A DNA stretch of 64,000 nt, taken from positions 13,665,660 to 13,729,659 of the forward strand of contig CM030715.1 in the NCBI GenBank assembly GCA_017979445.1, given 5' to 3'. The translations under genes were made by a program, and so were the position numbers. Position 1 is the stretch's first letter, and every line of letters begins with the position of its first letter. The notes below the pieces were generated by a model, which had not been told where the DNA came from, did not search any database, and worked only from the letters and a program-made list of their open reading frames with translations. Positions 1-11,039 of this stretch are shown piece after piece. The stretch is from Akebia trifoliata. Taxonomy: Eukaryota > Streptophyta > Magnoliopsida > Ranunculales > Lardizabalaceae.

Positions 1-592
1 GAATTTTATTTTGATTTAATTTTTTATTTGAATTTTATTTTCCTAGGGATCAAGGTCTCTATGTTAGAGTTGGATGTTAAGGGGCGTTTTGATCATTTTT
101 ATGATTTTTGACAATTTTTCTTGAATTTCTCTATTTTCATCAATTTGAGTCCCGTTAGACTCGAAATGACATTCTGAGTGCAATGGAGGTACTTTCGAGA
201 TTTTTCAAAGGTCCGAAATTTATGAGGGGTATTTTTATCATTTTTTAGATTTTTTATGATTTTCAGCATGAGGTTTCTTTCGGTCACCGTGTGAGTATTT
301 CTAAGTTTCAAAATTATATTTTCCTAGTGTAGTGAAGTCTCTAAGTTATCGAACTGTGTAGCGAACCTAAGCGTACGTGCTTACTAAATCGGATGTAAGG
401 TGTAGCGATCATAAGCGTGCGTAAATTTCTATGTTGATTCGTGACGAGTAGAGGGGATGAAAAGACTAGAAACAGAAGGGATCAAGCAATACTAACAAAT
501 CTTTGAGTTCTTTTATGCTCATCATTAGGAATCCACAATAGTCGACTAACAAATTGTCGAATTAGGGCAGATGCAAAAATGGGGTGTCTACA
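1..592 (-). mobile_element. Element A: 5' portion of its 3' LTR (Tat-type Gypsy)
   Basis: Read on the minus strand, the LTR begins at 592 with TGTAGACACCCC, directly after a polypurine tract, and runs left off the window. The same sequence recurs in plus orientation from 1571 to about 2290 (solo LTR B), so A and B are one family. The terminal TGTAGACACCCC is shared with several Tat-lineage LTRs in this window (2808, 28462, 49975). A carries a single copy of a 135-bp unit that is duplicated in B. The far LTR end is outside the window, so its length is unknown. Confidence 0.85.
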
Positions 593-606
593 CTTGGCCC
601 CTTTAT
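593..606 (-). other. Polypurine tract of element A
   Basis: Minus-strand ATAAAGGGGCCAAG lies immediately before the LTR start TGTAGACA. This is the plus-strand DNA priming site expected next to a 3' LTR. It fixes the minus orientation of A and marks 1-592 as its 3' LTR. Confidence 0.8.
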
Positions 607-607
607 C

Positions 608-1570
608 GCCTCTGGGTTTGCTTGCCTCTTGCTGAAATATTCTTCCTTGAGTAATGCTGGGAGTAGTTTTCATAGAGTCATAGAAAAATGAGTAAAAACT
701 CGAGGGTTTTTTTTGGGTTTGCGCTATTCAACTTGATAATTCTAGGCGAATTATGGGTTTGACCAAACATCGGGTTCTGACCAAACTGAAATGTTGGCTG
801 GATAGGTGCTACTTTAAGTGGATTAACTCTGAAAGGGACCTGAGGAGCTAGTGGCCTCTGGTTCACTGTTGGTGCAGAGATGATGAAAGGTTGAACATGT
901 TGTACATTGTTAATTTGTATTTCATCTTTTTGCTTATTCAAGACTATCGATTTTCGTTGGGTATGGCTCCCCCTATTGGTGCCCCTAGATTAGACAGGTC
1001 ATAGATCAGTCCTGACCGAATACCATCTTTAACTCGATCTGCCACTTAAACCAATGACGAGAAACTTATAGTTGTATGACCCACCAGATGCGTATAGAAT
1101 GAATAGCCCAGAGTCGAGATAATATGTTGTTCACTTTCTATTCAATCATTGGCGGCTTTACTTTGGAGGTTAATTCCCCACATCTTTGGGCATACTCCTT
1201 CATGCTTTCTTTTGGTTTCCAGTTCAATTTTGCCATATCATTCCTGTCCAATCCCATATCAGTATTGAATCTATACTCCTCCAAAAAAATTATAACCAGA
1301 TTTTGCCAGCTCTTAATTCAAGAGTGATTCAATTGAGAGAACCATGAAAAGGCTACCCTTGTTAAACTTCTCTGAAAGAGCTGGACCAACAACCTGTCAT
1401 CATCACCAAATTGGCACATAGATCTACAATAAAGCTTTAAGTAAAATAGAGGGCATCTGATGCCATTATACTTCTTGAAGTCAAGATACTTGAATTTTGG
1501 TGGTAATAGTGCATTAGAGTATAAGCGTAGATCTTTGAACCTCATTCCATTTGTGGAGTCCTTTCCCTTC
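608..1570 (-). pseudogene. Element A gag, central and C-terminal part (broken)
   Basis: Minus-strand frames show a Retrotrans_gag capsid signature: PPKFKYLDFKKYNG, then YCRSMCQFGDDDRLLVQLFQ and VAFSWFSQLN (1318-1570). Next come DRNDMAKLNWKPKESMKEYA and the helix region around GIRSGLIYDLSNLGAP, and then a Pro/Gln-rich tail (678-941). Stops and frame changes break it. Gag runs almost straight into the PPT, so protease, RT, RNase H and integrase are deleted. The N-terminal part is 21 kb away at 22399-22760, because solo LTR B inserted at 1570/1571. Family assignment rests on motifs read by eye. Confidence 0.75.
1566..1570. repeat. Target-site duplication CCTTC, left copy (solo LTR B)
   Basis: CCTTC directly precedes the TG at 1571 and recurs directly after the terminal CA of the LTR at 22393 (copy at 22394-22398). 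A 5-bp duplication is normal for Gypsy integrase. The A gag frame is continuous across the site when the insert and one copy are ignored, which supports the call independently. Confidence 0.9.
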
Positions 1571-1910
1571 TGTAGACACCCCATTATTGCATCTACCTAA
1601 TTCGACAATTCGTCACCCAATTTTGGTGGATTCCTAATGATGAATATAAAATAACTCGAAGGCTTGTGAGTACCGCTTGATTCGTTCCGTTTCTAGTCTT
1701 TTCATCCCCTCTACTCGTCACTACTCGACCTAGAAATTTACGCACGCTTAAGATCGCTACATCTTACACTTGACTTAGCAAGCACGTACGCATAGGTTCG
1801 TTACACAATTCGATAACTTAGAGATCTCGCTATGCTAGAAAAATACAACTTTAGAACTTAGAAATACTCACACAGTGACTGAAAGAAACCTTACGCTGAA
1901 ATCCCTAAAA

Positions 1911-2180
1911 ATTTGTAAAAAATCATCAAAATGACGAAAATACTCTTCATAAATTTTGGATCTCCAAAAAGTCTCGAAAGTACCTCCATTGCACTCAGAA
2001 CGTGATTTCGAGTCTAACGGGACCCAAATCGATGAAAACAGAGAAATTTGTAAAAAATCATCAAAATGACGAAAATACTCCTCATAAATTTTGGATGTCC
2101 GAAAAGTCTCGAAAGTACCTCCATTGCACTCAAAACGTGATTTCGAGTCTAATGGGATCCAAATCGATGAAAACAGAGAA
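1911..2180 (+). repeat. 135-bp tandem duplication in solo LTR B
   Basis: Two adjacent copies (1911-2045 and 2046-2180) share nearly the whole sequence with a few substitutions. The related LTR of element A (about 125-260, inverted) has only one copy, so the duplication arose in the B lineage. The open frame across it is a by-product of the repeat and is not a gene. Confidence 0.85.
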
Positions 2181-2269
2181 ATTCAAGAAAAATAGTCAAA
2201 AATCGTAAAAATGACCAAAACGCCCCTTAACATCTAACTCTAACATAGAGACCTTGATCCCTAGGAAAA

Positions 2270-2802
2270 TAAAATTCAAATAAAAAAATTAAACCAAAAT
2301 AACATTCAAATTGAAAATTAAACTAAAATACAAAATTTAAAATTAATTTAAAATCATAAAATCAAATTAAATTTCAATACAAAATAAAAATTACATTTTC
2401 AAGAAATCGATTAAAATACAAAATCAAAATCAAAATCAAATTGAAAATCAACTTAAAAATCACTCAACCAATTAAAATGCAAAATTAAATTAAAATTTTA
2501 AATCAATCAACCAAATCGACCAATGAAAAATGTAATTAACAAATTAAAATCCATTCGATCACATTTAAATCGAAATCCAATCACCCGACCAATTAAAAAT
2601 TGAAATCAATTTAAATTTCAAATTAAAACGCAAATTAATCAACCCATTCAAAATTTAAATTAAAAATTAAATTCAAACTCAAATTAAAATCGAATCACCC
2701 AACCAATTAAAATGTAAAAATAAAATCGAACGATCAATCAATCAAAAATCGAAATCAAATCAACCAACAACCAAATTTAATATCAAAATTCAAATTAAAT
2801 TC
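2270..2802. repeat. A-rich degenerate low-complexity tract in solo LTR B
   Basis: About 530 bp made of short variants of AAATTAAAATC/AAATCAAATT with almost no C/G clusters. The same texture continues across the C insertion at 19808-19900. It looks like decayed short tandem repeats in the LTR. No gene is seen here. Confidence 0.7.
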
Positions 2803-2807
2803 TAATC
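2803..2807. repeat. Target-site duplication TAATC, left copy (element C)
   Basis: TAATC precedes the 5' LTR TG at 2808 and is repeated at 19803-19807, right after the CA that ends the 3' LTR. The perfect 5-bp match fixes both ends of element C and shows that it inserted into solo LTR B. Confidence 0.95.
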
Positions 2808-3589
2808 TGTAGACACCCCATTTTTGCACTCGCCTGATTAATCAACTCGTCAACCCGATCGCAATGATTCCCAATGATGGATGTTATTTCCATTGTTTTA
2901 TTTTGTTACCAGAAATGTTTCAGAAATCCGGATGAGGTATCTCGAATTGACAAAAACTTAGAAATCACGCTACGCTAAGAAAATACACCCCAGAAACATA
3001 GAAATCATCACCTTGCAGACTAAAAAGAAGTTTCACGATAAAAATCACTAAAAATGACCAAATTACCAAAATACCCCTAACATTAAAACAACCCTAGAGC
3101 CTACGTTACGCTTAGGAAAACTCTCTCAAACACATAAAACAACAAATCGAAACCAAATAAATCATTTCACTAATTTTAAAAGAATTCGACAAAATTACGA
3201 AAAGCCCCTCATAAAGTTCATGATCATTTCACACAAAAAATTCCATAAATGACACAAACTAACATTTTCATTGAATTCCTTACGAAAAACTGATTCTAAA
3301 ACATCTTAGAACTTTAAAAACCAACTTAAAACGTGAAAAGTCCTCTCCGAGGGTAAAACAGTAATTTCACAATTTTCATAATTACAAATTTTGAAATTAA
3401 TAAATAAAATATTAAATAATTAAAGTGAAACATTAATGAAATTAATTTAAAATTTTGAATTAAAAAAATCGATCTATCGGACTTTCAAGTAAAATTGTTG
3501 AGGGTTCGTGAGATATTTCTTTAAGGACCCCTTCATTTGGGGGTCCAAAGAATTAAAGATATTTTAGAAGGGGGTTCTCAAAAAATGTA

Positions 3590-3770
3590 AAGTCAATCAG
3601 GCAAGACTAAGGTCAAGGTATTAAAGTCAATCAAGTAAGACTAAAGTCAAAATTAAAGTCAATTAAACAAGACTGAAGTCAAGATATTAAAAGTCAATCA
3701 ATTAAGACTAAAGTCAAAATATTAAAAGTCAATCAAATAAGACCAAAAGTCAAAAGTCATAATGGAGTTC
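3590..3770 (+). repeat. Short tandem repeats in C LTR U3
   Basis: Degenerate units of about 30-36 bp built on AAGTCAATCAAGTAAGACTA, repeated roughly five times. The same set is in the 3' LTR (about 18835-19010) and in decayed form in LTR fragment E (about 50600-50720). It lies 170-350 bp upstream of the TATA box, where LTR enhancer repeats are often found. An enhancer role is inference only. Confidence 0.65.
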
Positions 3771-3941
3771 TAATTAAATAATAACTCAATCTAATAGAGT
3801 TCTAACTAAAACACAACTCCACCTAAAACAATTATAATTAAAACACAACTCTACCTAAAACAAGTTTAACTAAAACACAATTATAATTAAAAGAACTCTA
3901 ATTAAATACTAACTCTATCCAAATCAATCCCTAAAAAAATC

Positions 3942-3949
3942 TATAAATA
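3942..3949 (+). promoter_or_regulatory. TATA box of C 5' LTR
   Basis: TATAAATA in the context CTATAAATAAGGGTGCTC. It is conserved at 19186-19193 in the 3' LTR and at 50903-50910 in LTR fragment E, the best sign that it is the core promoter. Transcription would start about 30 bp downstream, near 3975. Confidence 0.75.
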
Positions 3950-4555
3950 AGGGTGCTCACAACCTATTTTCGTATCAAATCATAAACCCTAAGAGAAGTA
4001 GGTCTAAAAGTCCCCCTAGCCTCCTATAAACCTTAGTTTTGGAGCCCCAACTCCTTACCTAACATCCCTCCTTCGATTTTAGCCTAAGAAACACCTAAAA
4101 GCCTTCCAAAAACATCCCAAAATTTACAACAAACTTGAAGAATTCAGATCCAAGAAAGTAGAGATACCTTGCCTCGGAGATCAGGAATCAAATCCGGAGA
4201 CAGAACGAAGCAAGGAGTACAGTACAAGGAGCAATTTTTGTCGGATCTGAGGGAACAAAGTATTTGCTATCAGAAAGGTATGACTTTTATTTATTTATTA
4301 TTATCTAGGTTTTTAGCAATGAAATTTATTTGGAAAGTTAGTAGAGACCGACTTTGGCCGGGCGGGGTTGGTGCCTAACACCTTCCAACCCCGTAACATG
4401 ATCCCCGAATTCAGCTTTTTTTGGTTCTAGATTAGTTTTTTTTATCCATTTAGAGTCATTGATCGGTTCCTAGACCGTAATAACTAGGTGGCGACTCTCA
4501 AACCTCAAAGGTCAAAAGCGGATCCGCGCACCTCGCGGATCGAGGGCGCTTTCAG

Positions 4556-4573
4556 TGGCAACTCCGCTGGGGA
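4556..4573 (+). other. Primer binding site of element C
   Basis: TGGCAACTCCGCTGGGGA starts one base after the LTR. Its complement ends in CCA, as expected for a tRNA 3' end, and the location fits minus-strand DNA priming. I did not assign the tRNA species. Closely similar sites occur on the minus strand in element D (25203, 26394). Confidence 0.85.
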
Positions 4574-7500
4574 TATTGAGGATCAGACTTGAAAAACCCC
4601 AAGTATGGGAGCATTGCGAGGATGACCTAGTTTATTTTATTTTATTCAGTTTATTCTACTTCTTTGGTTGTTTATTTATTTTGATTCAATTGCGAATTAT
4701 TTGTATGAACTTTGAGTATTTTGTCTTAGCATGTTATTTCCCATAGCTCAATCGAGGGTTATTTCAAATGACCTTAGGTGACTAAAGAAGTCAAGAGGTT
4801 TAATTGAGGACGGGGTATTGATTAATGAGTTAGGAAATTCTATTCATTTTTGTTTTTTTTTTTGTTTTGTTTTAAGGTTTTATCCTTAAATTAAAAAAAA
4901 AAATATAACAACATAAAAATAAATTTTTGTGTGCATTGCACCCTTCGACAACACTTTGGTTTTTAAAAAAAAAACAAATTTTTTTTTTATTTTTTAGCAT
5001 GCTGTCCATTGACAGCAAGAAAAAATATCGAAAACGAATTTTTTTTTCTTTTTTTCTGTTGAAGGCAAAGCGTGCTGAAGGGCTTGGTGTGCCATAAATA
5101 ACGTGGCATTTTTCGATTTGCACACCAACTTACCAATAAAAGGGTGCTGGCGATTTTGGTGTGCCACAATTAAAATCATTCAAATTATTTTACACATCAT
5201 CTTCCCCATTGTTTTTATACACAATTCTCTATTTTTTTATCAGAGACCGATTCTGTCTCTTCGTCCTCTCGATACAAGATCAGCCCAATCGATTAGAGCC
5301 ATCAATTAAGTCATTTTTTTTTTAGTAAGAAGAAAGAATAATCGGTCCTCAATCTGCCCCATCTTTCTCAACAGTAGAGATCGACTCTATCTCTGTTTTC
5401 TTTATCCAAAACTAGCCCGATTAGCTTAGAATTGTGGACAGTTTTTTCGACTTCTTGGTGTAAAAATCGGAGACCAATGGTTGCTGTTTTTTTAATCGCT
5501 ATAACGATGGGTATGTTCATCGATTTTTTCAAAGAGAGGGTTGGAGATTAACGTTTTGTTTGTTGATGGAATCTCAAGATTAAAAAACAAAGGTTTTGGG
5601 GGAAATTTAAAGGGAGAAATCAAAACTCGTTGGGTTTTGTCAACCCTTCTTCTTCCTCTTTGAAGAGTGATTTTTTTTTTATCTGTAATTTCTGGGAAGG
5701 TTCGTTCGAGTTTATTGAGACAGAAGGGGAAAACCGTGTGTATTCAACGTTGACAAGGAGAAGACTTGGAATGGGTCATCCATAATCCTTCTTTATCTTC
5801 GCTTTTCACCCAATCTAACAGAAATTGGTAATTTTTTTTAAAAAAAAGAAAAAACAATTCTTTTCTTTGGGTTGCATCCATGTTTCATCTAAGGCCGTTG
5901 GGAGAGGTCCAATCTGAAAGTTTGAGAGTGATAACGCAATTCATGAGTGTTGGATGGACGAGTTGGAAACATTAATTCATTGATCAATATTTGGTGCACC
6001 ACCAATATGTTTGTTAGAAACAAAGTTGATATGTTTTTCACTCAGTTAAAAAAAAAAAAAAAGAGTGTTGTCTTTTAAAAATAAATAAATAAATAAATAA
6101 ATTTCTTAGCTCATCAATCATTGTTCTATCCTCAATATCCCTTGAAATTTTGGATTATTTCGGATTGTCAAAAATGACCCTTGATTGGACCGTTAATTTT
6201 TTTTGAAAATCTCAAAAGATAAGCTTGTGGTATATCATGTGATGCTCAATCTTTCTTGGGGTGTTATTTTGTCGTGATACATGGATAATTGCGACTTAAC
6301 AAAGCGATTAATTGATCTTGATTGGCATATAACCTGATTATTATTGACCTTGGGCCGCGTTTTGATGTCAAGGGTGCATCTATCTTTTTTTAACACCTTG
6401 ATCGCGTGCCATTGATGGATAATCAATTCATTTGTTGATTTGATAGTGAATATTTATGGGATATCTCGTATACGTGCCATGACCTTGATAATGATACCCT
6501 GATTTTGATCTCGATGCTATGGTTGGTGTTTTTTGACATGTTAACGGTTTGATTGGGTCCATTGGCCCATTTTTTTATAAAAAAAAAAAGGCCCCGGGCA
6601 CACCCCACCCTGTTTTGCACACACCACATCACGTTTACTGTTTTACTCACTTACACGTCCCATATAGCCAACGTGGCACTAGTGCGTGGCCCGGTCTCTT
6701 CGAAGATGTGAAGTCATTCATGAAAACCACAACTCTAGTCACGTACCTTAGGGTATATCAAACTGGGACATCAATATTGTCTGATCAGGTGATTCTGAGA
6801 GGTATATTGATGCACCTAGGCTGGAGCGACCTGAGCCTTTGACCTATTGTGAGTCACACAGTCACATGTCTCGATTGCCAACGTAGTACTAGTACGTGGT
6901 CGGTCCCCTCGTGGGATGCCAAATCATTTATAAAAGCTACAACTCTTGACTCGTACCCATAGGTATAAAAGATAATCTAAGTATATCAATTGCACTTCTT
7001 GGTCAAAATCGGTGCCTAAGCAAGATCTTGCCCCGCTGTACCCTACTGTACGAAGGGGATAGACTACCTCTATTCTAGACGAGAGGTATTTAAGTGGGCC
7101 ATTCCTCAGCATTGTGCGCCACCTCTCAACTGGAGATCAAACTGACTATTTTTGGCTTCAGAGAAGTGAATTGAGGTTTTAGATTATCACCTATACGGTA
7201 TATCAAACCACGTCATCACGTATCGAAAGGTATATAGGTGTGCCTGGGCAAGGGTGGCCAGATAAAAATGCATTGCACGTAGTAAGCTTAGAGTCTAGAA
7301 ACCTTCCCCGTAGGTCATGACTTGAACTTATCGTGGGTGTTCCCGGGTTGTTTATTGAATGGAGCCTGTTGATTGATGAATGTATGTGAGTGATGTGAAT
7401 GATGAGATCAAAGTGTATGATTGTCCTCAAGGATCAAAAATTTATTTTTGAAAATTAAAATGGGTGCACCAACCCAATAAAGAACCCATTCTTTTACAAT

Positions 7501-7782
7501 AATGACCCAGTCCATCCCGATCCAACAATCATGGTGGGCCGAGCCATTTAAATTGAAAATGGAAATCAAATTTTCAAAAGAAGACAAATAATTTACAGAA
7601 AAAAAATATTTTTCAGAAAAGATTGTTTTCCAAAAGAAGTGTTCTCTAGAAGAAATGATTTCCGAGAAAAAATAATTTTCGAAAAATATTTTCTATAAGA
7701 ACAAGATTTTCTGAAAGAAAAATATTGATATTTTACATGGACCTTGGAAGAGTACTAAAATACCCTTTTGTGTCAAACCAGG
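4574..7782 (+). other. Element C untranslated leader
   Basis: 3.2 kb between the PBS and ORF1 without a convincing coding frame. It holds T-rich and A-rich runs (4850-5060), an AAAT microsatellite (about 6077-6102), a diverged 210-bp duplication (6655-7080) and an A-rich tract with repeated GAAAA/TTTTC motifs just before ORF1 (7560-7740). Long leaders are usual for Tat/Ogre elements. The short ORFs here overlap these tracts, match no family I recognise, and are not annotated. Confidence 0.7.
6655..7080 (+). repeat. Diverged 210-bp direct duplication in C leader
   Basis: The block with GCCAACGTGGCACTAGTGCG at 6667 recurs at 6877 as GCCAACGTAGTACTAGTACG. The following CTACAACTC...CGTACC..GGTAT text is also shared. 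The copies are clearly diverged. A shorter GGTATAT-containing remnant near 7195-7240 may be part of a third copy. Confidence 0.65.
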
Positions 7783-8894
7783 ATGCTAGTCGCAAGCGAT
7801 AACCCAATCGATCAGTTAGTCAAAACAACCGTCGTAGGGATGCACCCTGTAGAGAAGATCAATTTTGGGAGATTCATGTTGAGGAGTGCTCTCTACTTCC
7901 ATGAGTTTGAGATAGACTGGAACCATTTATATGCTATGGTTAAGCGATGGAACCCCTATCTTTATATATTCCATATGGGGTTTATGCATTTGTGCCCCAC
8001 TCACGAGGATTATTGTGGCATCATGAGGATATCCACTTCAGGACCTCTAGTCAGGCCCTCATTGAAGACCGGATATTCTGGTGAACTCGTCACAGGACTA
8101 AACATTTCCAAGGAAGAAGCCAAGGTCTTAGTCCATGACGGGAGATTGAACTTAGTACCTTTACTGGGCCCGTATCGCTCCCGCAGTCACCCTATCAATG
8201 TAAAACCCGAAGCCTGGCGAGCTACTAGAGATTATCGATTGTGCCTAGGAATCCTAGCCCAATACATACTGACCTCCAATAGTGATGGCCAAACCATCCC
8301 TGAGTCCTTCATAGATATAGCCTCTCAACTCTCAAGGAAAGCCAACCCAGTACCTCTCATCCTAGCTGAAACCTTCTCAAGTTTAGATGTCATAAAAAAC
8401 TTGTGATCGTCTCAAAATCGTAGAGGTTCCATCAAACCTCGAATATGGGCCAGCACTTTTCTAAGAGAAACCTGTTAGTGCATCACAACTCAGTCAAAGC
8501 TTGGAGCAAATGGTTAGACTCTCGCCTCGCCTGTCATATCGATTTTAGGTGCCCTTGGTGGATGACTGATCCCCCCATTCTAGGAACCAAAGGATCCTAC
8601 TATATTTGTCTGATTGGTTTAGAAGAAACATCTTTTTACCATCCTAATCTGATCCTAGAACAGTACGATGTACCTACAGAGTTATCCTTACCTCAGCACA
8701 AAGCTTTCTTTTCCCCCGAGCCTTGGATTGAAAAGTTAGTACACCTCATTGAGAAAACTTGGAACAAGCGCACCTTAGGATATCCAGACGGACCAGCAGA
8801 ATTCAAAGAGCCAGTTGTTAGAGCCAAGAGGGTCAAGCCTGACAGCAACCTTGATGACCATCAAGACAAAGCCAAGCGTCCATGTAAAAAATAA
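7783..8894 (+). pseudogene. Element C ORF1 (DUF7745-like protein upstream of gag), frameshifted
   Basis: ATG at 7783. The first frame runs to a TGA at 8404 and a second frame continues at 8445-8894. The N-terminal part has FHEFEIDWNHLYAMVKRWNP and FHMGFMHLCPTHEDYCGIM, the pattern of the extra ORF1 of Ogre/Tat elements (Trp-rich segment, then a CPT-x-ED/EE-like helix). The C-terminal half has IDFRCPWWMTD and a YHP..ILEQYDVPTELSLP motif, also typical of the end of that protein. Its function in retrotransposition is unknown. It ends in a basic Lys-rich tail. One frameshift lies between 8404 and 8445. The family call is from remembered motif patterns; a profile search would settle it. Confidence 0.75.
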
Positions 8895-9224
8895 TTCAAG
8901 TCAAAGTTGTTGAAAGATGTTTTTAATAAGAACATATTCGTTGTTAATCATTTTTAATAAAACTATCTTTCTTTTTGAATAAATATCTATTTCATTTTCG
9001 AATATTCATTGTGTGAATGGATTGATTAATGGATTGGTGCACAAACCTCAATAAAATGATTTTCTAAAATGTTATCAAGGGGGTAATACTGAAATTGACT
9101 AAATCTACCTTTGATGGGGTTATATAGGATTATCATTGCGCCCAAACTCAAGTGTCCACCTCCTAATTGGAGTCGTAAGTCCAGTCGGTTAGAACGAACC
9201 ACGGTACCAAGTCAACAAGCAGAG

Positions 9225-11030
9225 ATGGCTTCAAAATCTGAGCTCACAGAGATCCGTAAGATCTTGGCAGCCTTTTCCAATGATATCAACAATATAAAAG
9301 GCAAGGTAGAAATGTTGGAACAGACCTCGGAATCGACGGGAATTCCTCTAGATGACCCAAAAGGAAAAAGGTAGAAGAGAAACGTCTGCGTGAAATCTTC
9401 GAACTCGACGGAGACGAAGAGTATGTTGATGAAAATCCGGCGTTATCTAACAGAATGTCTCAATTGGAGTTAACTATGAAGAGTATAAAGGGTATTGATG
9501 AAATTGCAGCAGGCATTGAAGCTCTGAACCGCATCCCTAGAATCCATTTGCCAGAGAAGTTTGTGATGCCTGAGATGGACAAGTTCAGTGGGATAGGGTG
9601 TGCGAAAACACATCATAAGGTGTATGTTACCAACATGCGCACTATGGGGCTCAGCGACGAACAGATGACATTATTGTTCCAAAGGACTTTATCAGGATCA
9701 GCACTACGTTGGCTAATGTCTCAAGATCCAGTTACTGTGGGTACATGGGAGAACATGTCGAAGGCCTTCTGGCATCAGTATAAATATAATACTGAAATTG
9801 AGAACTCAAGAAGGGATTTGGAAGCAACTAAACAAAAAAATGGGGAGACATTCACTGATTTCATTGGTCACTGGAGGGCCAAGGCTTCTCAAATGTGGGA
9901 TAGACCTTCAGAGAAGGAATAAGTAGCAATTATCCTAAAGAACCTCTCTCAAGGATATGCTCAGCACCTAGTGGCCCAATACCTCCCCACTTTTGAATCC
10001 TTGTTACAAGCCGGAAGCCAACTCGAGGATGCATTTGCCTCTGGGATTCTTTCCAACCCCTCAGATAACAAGCCTAAGAAACCATATGTTCCCAAACCCA
10101 ATATCAACCATACTTACATCGCCAATACCTCAGTTACCCCAGCTCAACCCCCGGCCCGGGCTAATAACCAGGTTCACCCAAGTCAACCTCGAACTCCGTG
10201 TCAATTTACCAATTTAGGGATGACCCTTACCGTAGCTTTGCAAAAACTGTTGAAAAAAGGGTTGCTTACCCCGATTCAACCCCGACCTTTACCAAATCCC
10301 TTGCCAGCCGGACACAACCCCAACTTATTCTGTGAATTTCATCAAAATCCTGGCCATCACACAGATCGATGTATCACCTTGCGCCATGCCATTCAAAACC
10401 TTATTGATAACAAAAAGATCACAATCCCCAGCCCACCAAATGTCACCACTAATCCACTACCTACCTACCAACCTCCACCAACCCTAAATATGGTTTCTCA
10501 CACATCATTGCCATTTGATCCCGTCTCTCTTATCTACTCAGTCCAAGTCAAACCACCTAGTTGCCCCCTTACCGGGATAACTTTCACTGATGAGGTTTTC
10601 ACCACAAACTATGAACCATTTGATCTAACCTCGGACGATATATATTGTTTATCCCCACCTCGTTACGATAGTCCCGCATTCACTAGTTACCTGCTAGCTC
10701 AAATGAATTTGAAAAACCCTGTACCTTTGACAGACGAAGATCCATACTTGTTGACTGAAGAAGATGAGCCTTTTTCCCTTTCCTGTGATGAAGTTAGACA
10801 TATGACTCGAGGGGGAAGAGTTTTTAAGCCACAAGAACTCTGTGTTGATAATCCTGCAACCCTGGCAAGAAAAGAAAGAGAAGATCCCACTAAGGAGAGC
10901 ATCGAAGAAGATAACTCCGTGATCAAGCAGTTGAAAAAATCAGGGGCCAATATCTCAGTATGGGGTTTACTCATGGCTTCCACTGCTCATAGGGAGGCTG
11001 TTCTCAAAGCACTAAACACAGCCCAAGTCT
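9225..11030 (+). pseudogene. Element C gag (capsid/nucleocapsid), two lesions
   Basis: Start chosen at ATG 9225 (MASKSELTEIRKILAAF), the first Met of a coiled N-terminus. A frameshift near 9360-9380 moves it into the frame of a Glu/Asp-rich linker and the capsid domain (9455-9922): MPEMDKFSGIG, VTNMRTMGLSDEQMTLLFQR, SGSALRWLMSQ, and the helix up to WRAKASQMW. TAA at 9920-9922 looks like a CAA to TAA change, since homology continues in frame to LLQAGSQLEDAF. A Pro-rich region and a CEFHQNPGHHTDRC motif near 10330-10373 give the nucleocapsid-like zinc-binding site. Gag packages the element's RNA into cytoplasmic particles. This copy cannot make full-length Gag. Confidence 0.88.
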
Positions 11031-11039
11031 CCCTTGAAA

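Larger units (their letters stand above)
1571..2807 (+). mobile_element. Solo LTR B, left part (5' end)
   Basis: It starts TGTAGACACCCC at 1571 and is interrupted at 2807 by element C. The remainder continues at 19808-22393, giving an LTR of about 3.8 kb, long but usual for Tat/Ogre relatives. No PPT precedes it and no PBS follows its far end, and 5-bp duplications flank it, so it is a solo LTR left by LTR-LTR recombination. Its first roughly 700 bp are an inverted copy of 1-592. The last 500 bp before C are A-rich low-complexity sequence. Confidence 0.88.
2808..4554 (+). mobile_element. Element C 5' LTR
   Basis: 1,747 bp, TGTAGACACC to GGGCGCTTTCA. The 3' LTR at 18052-19802 matches throughout. 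It contains a TATA box (3942-3949) with a short leader behind it. Near the end is a U5 block with GTGCCTAACACCTTCC, followed by a TAGGTGGCGACTC block; both are seen in a similar arrangement in solo LTR B. The terminal CA is one base before the primer binding site. Confidence 0.93.
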
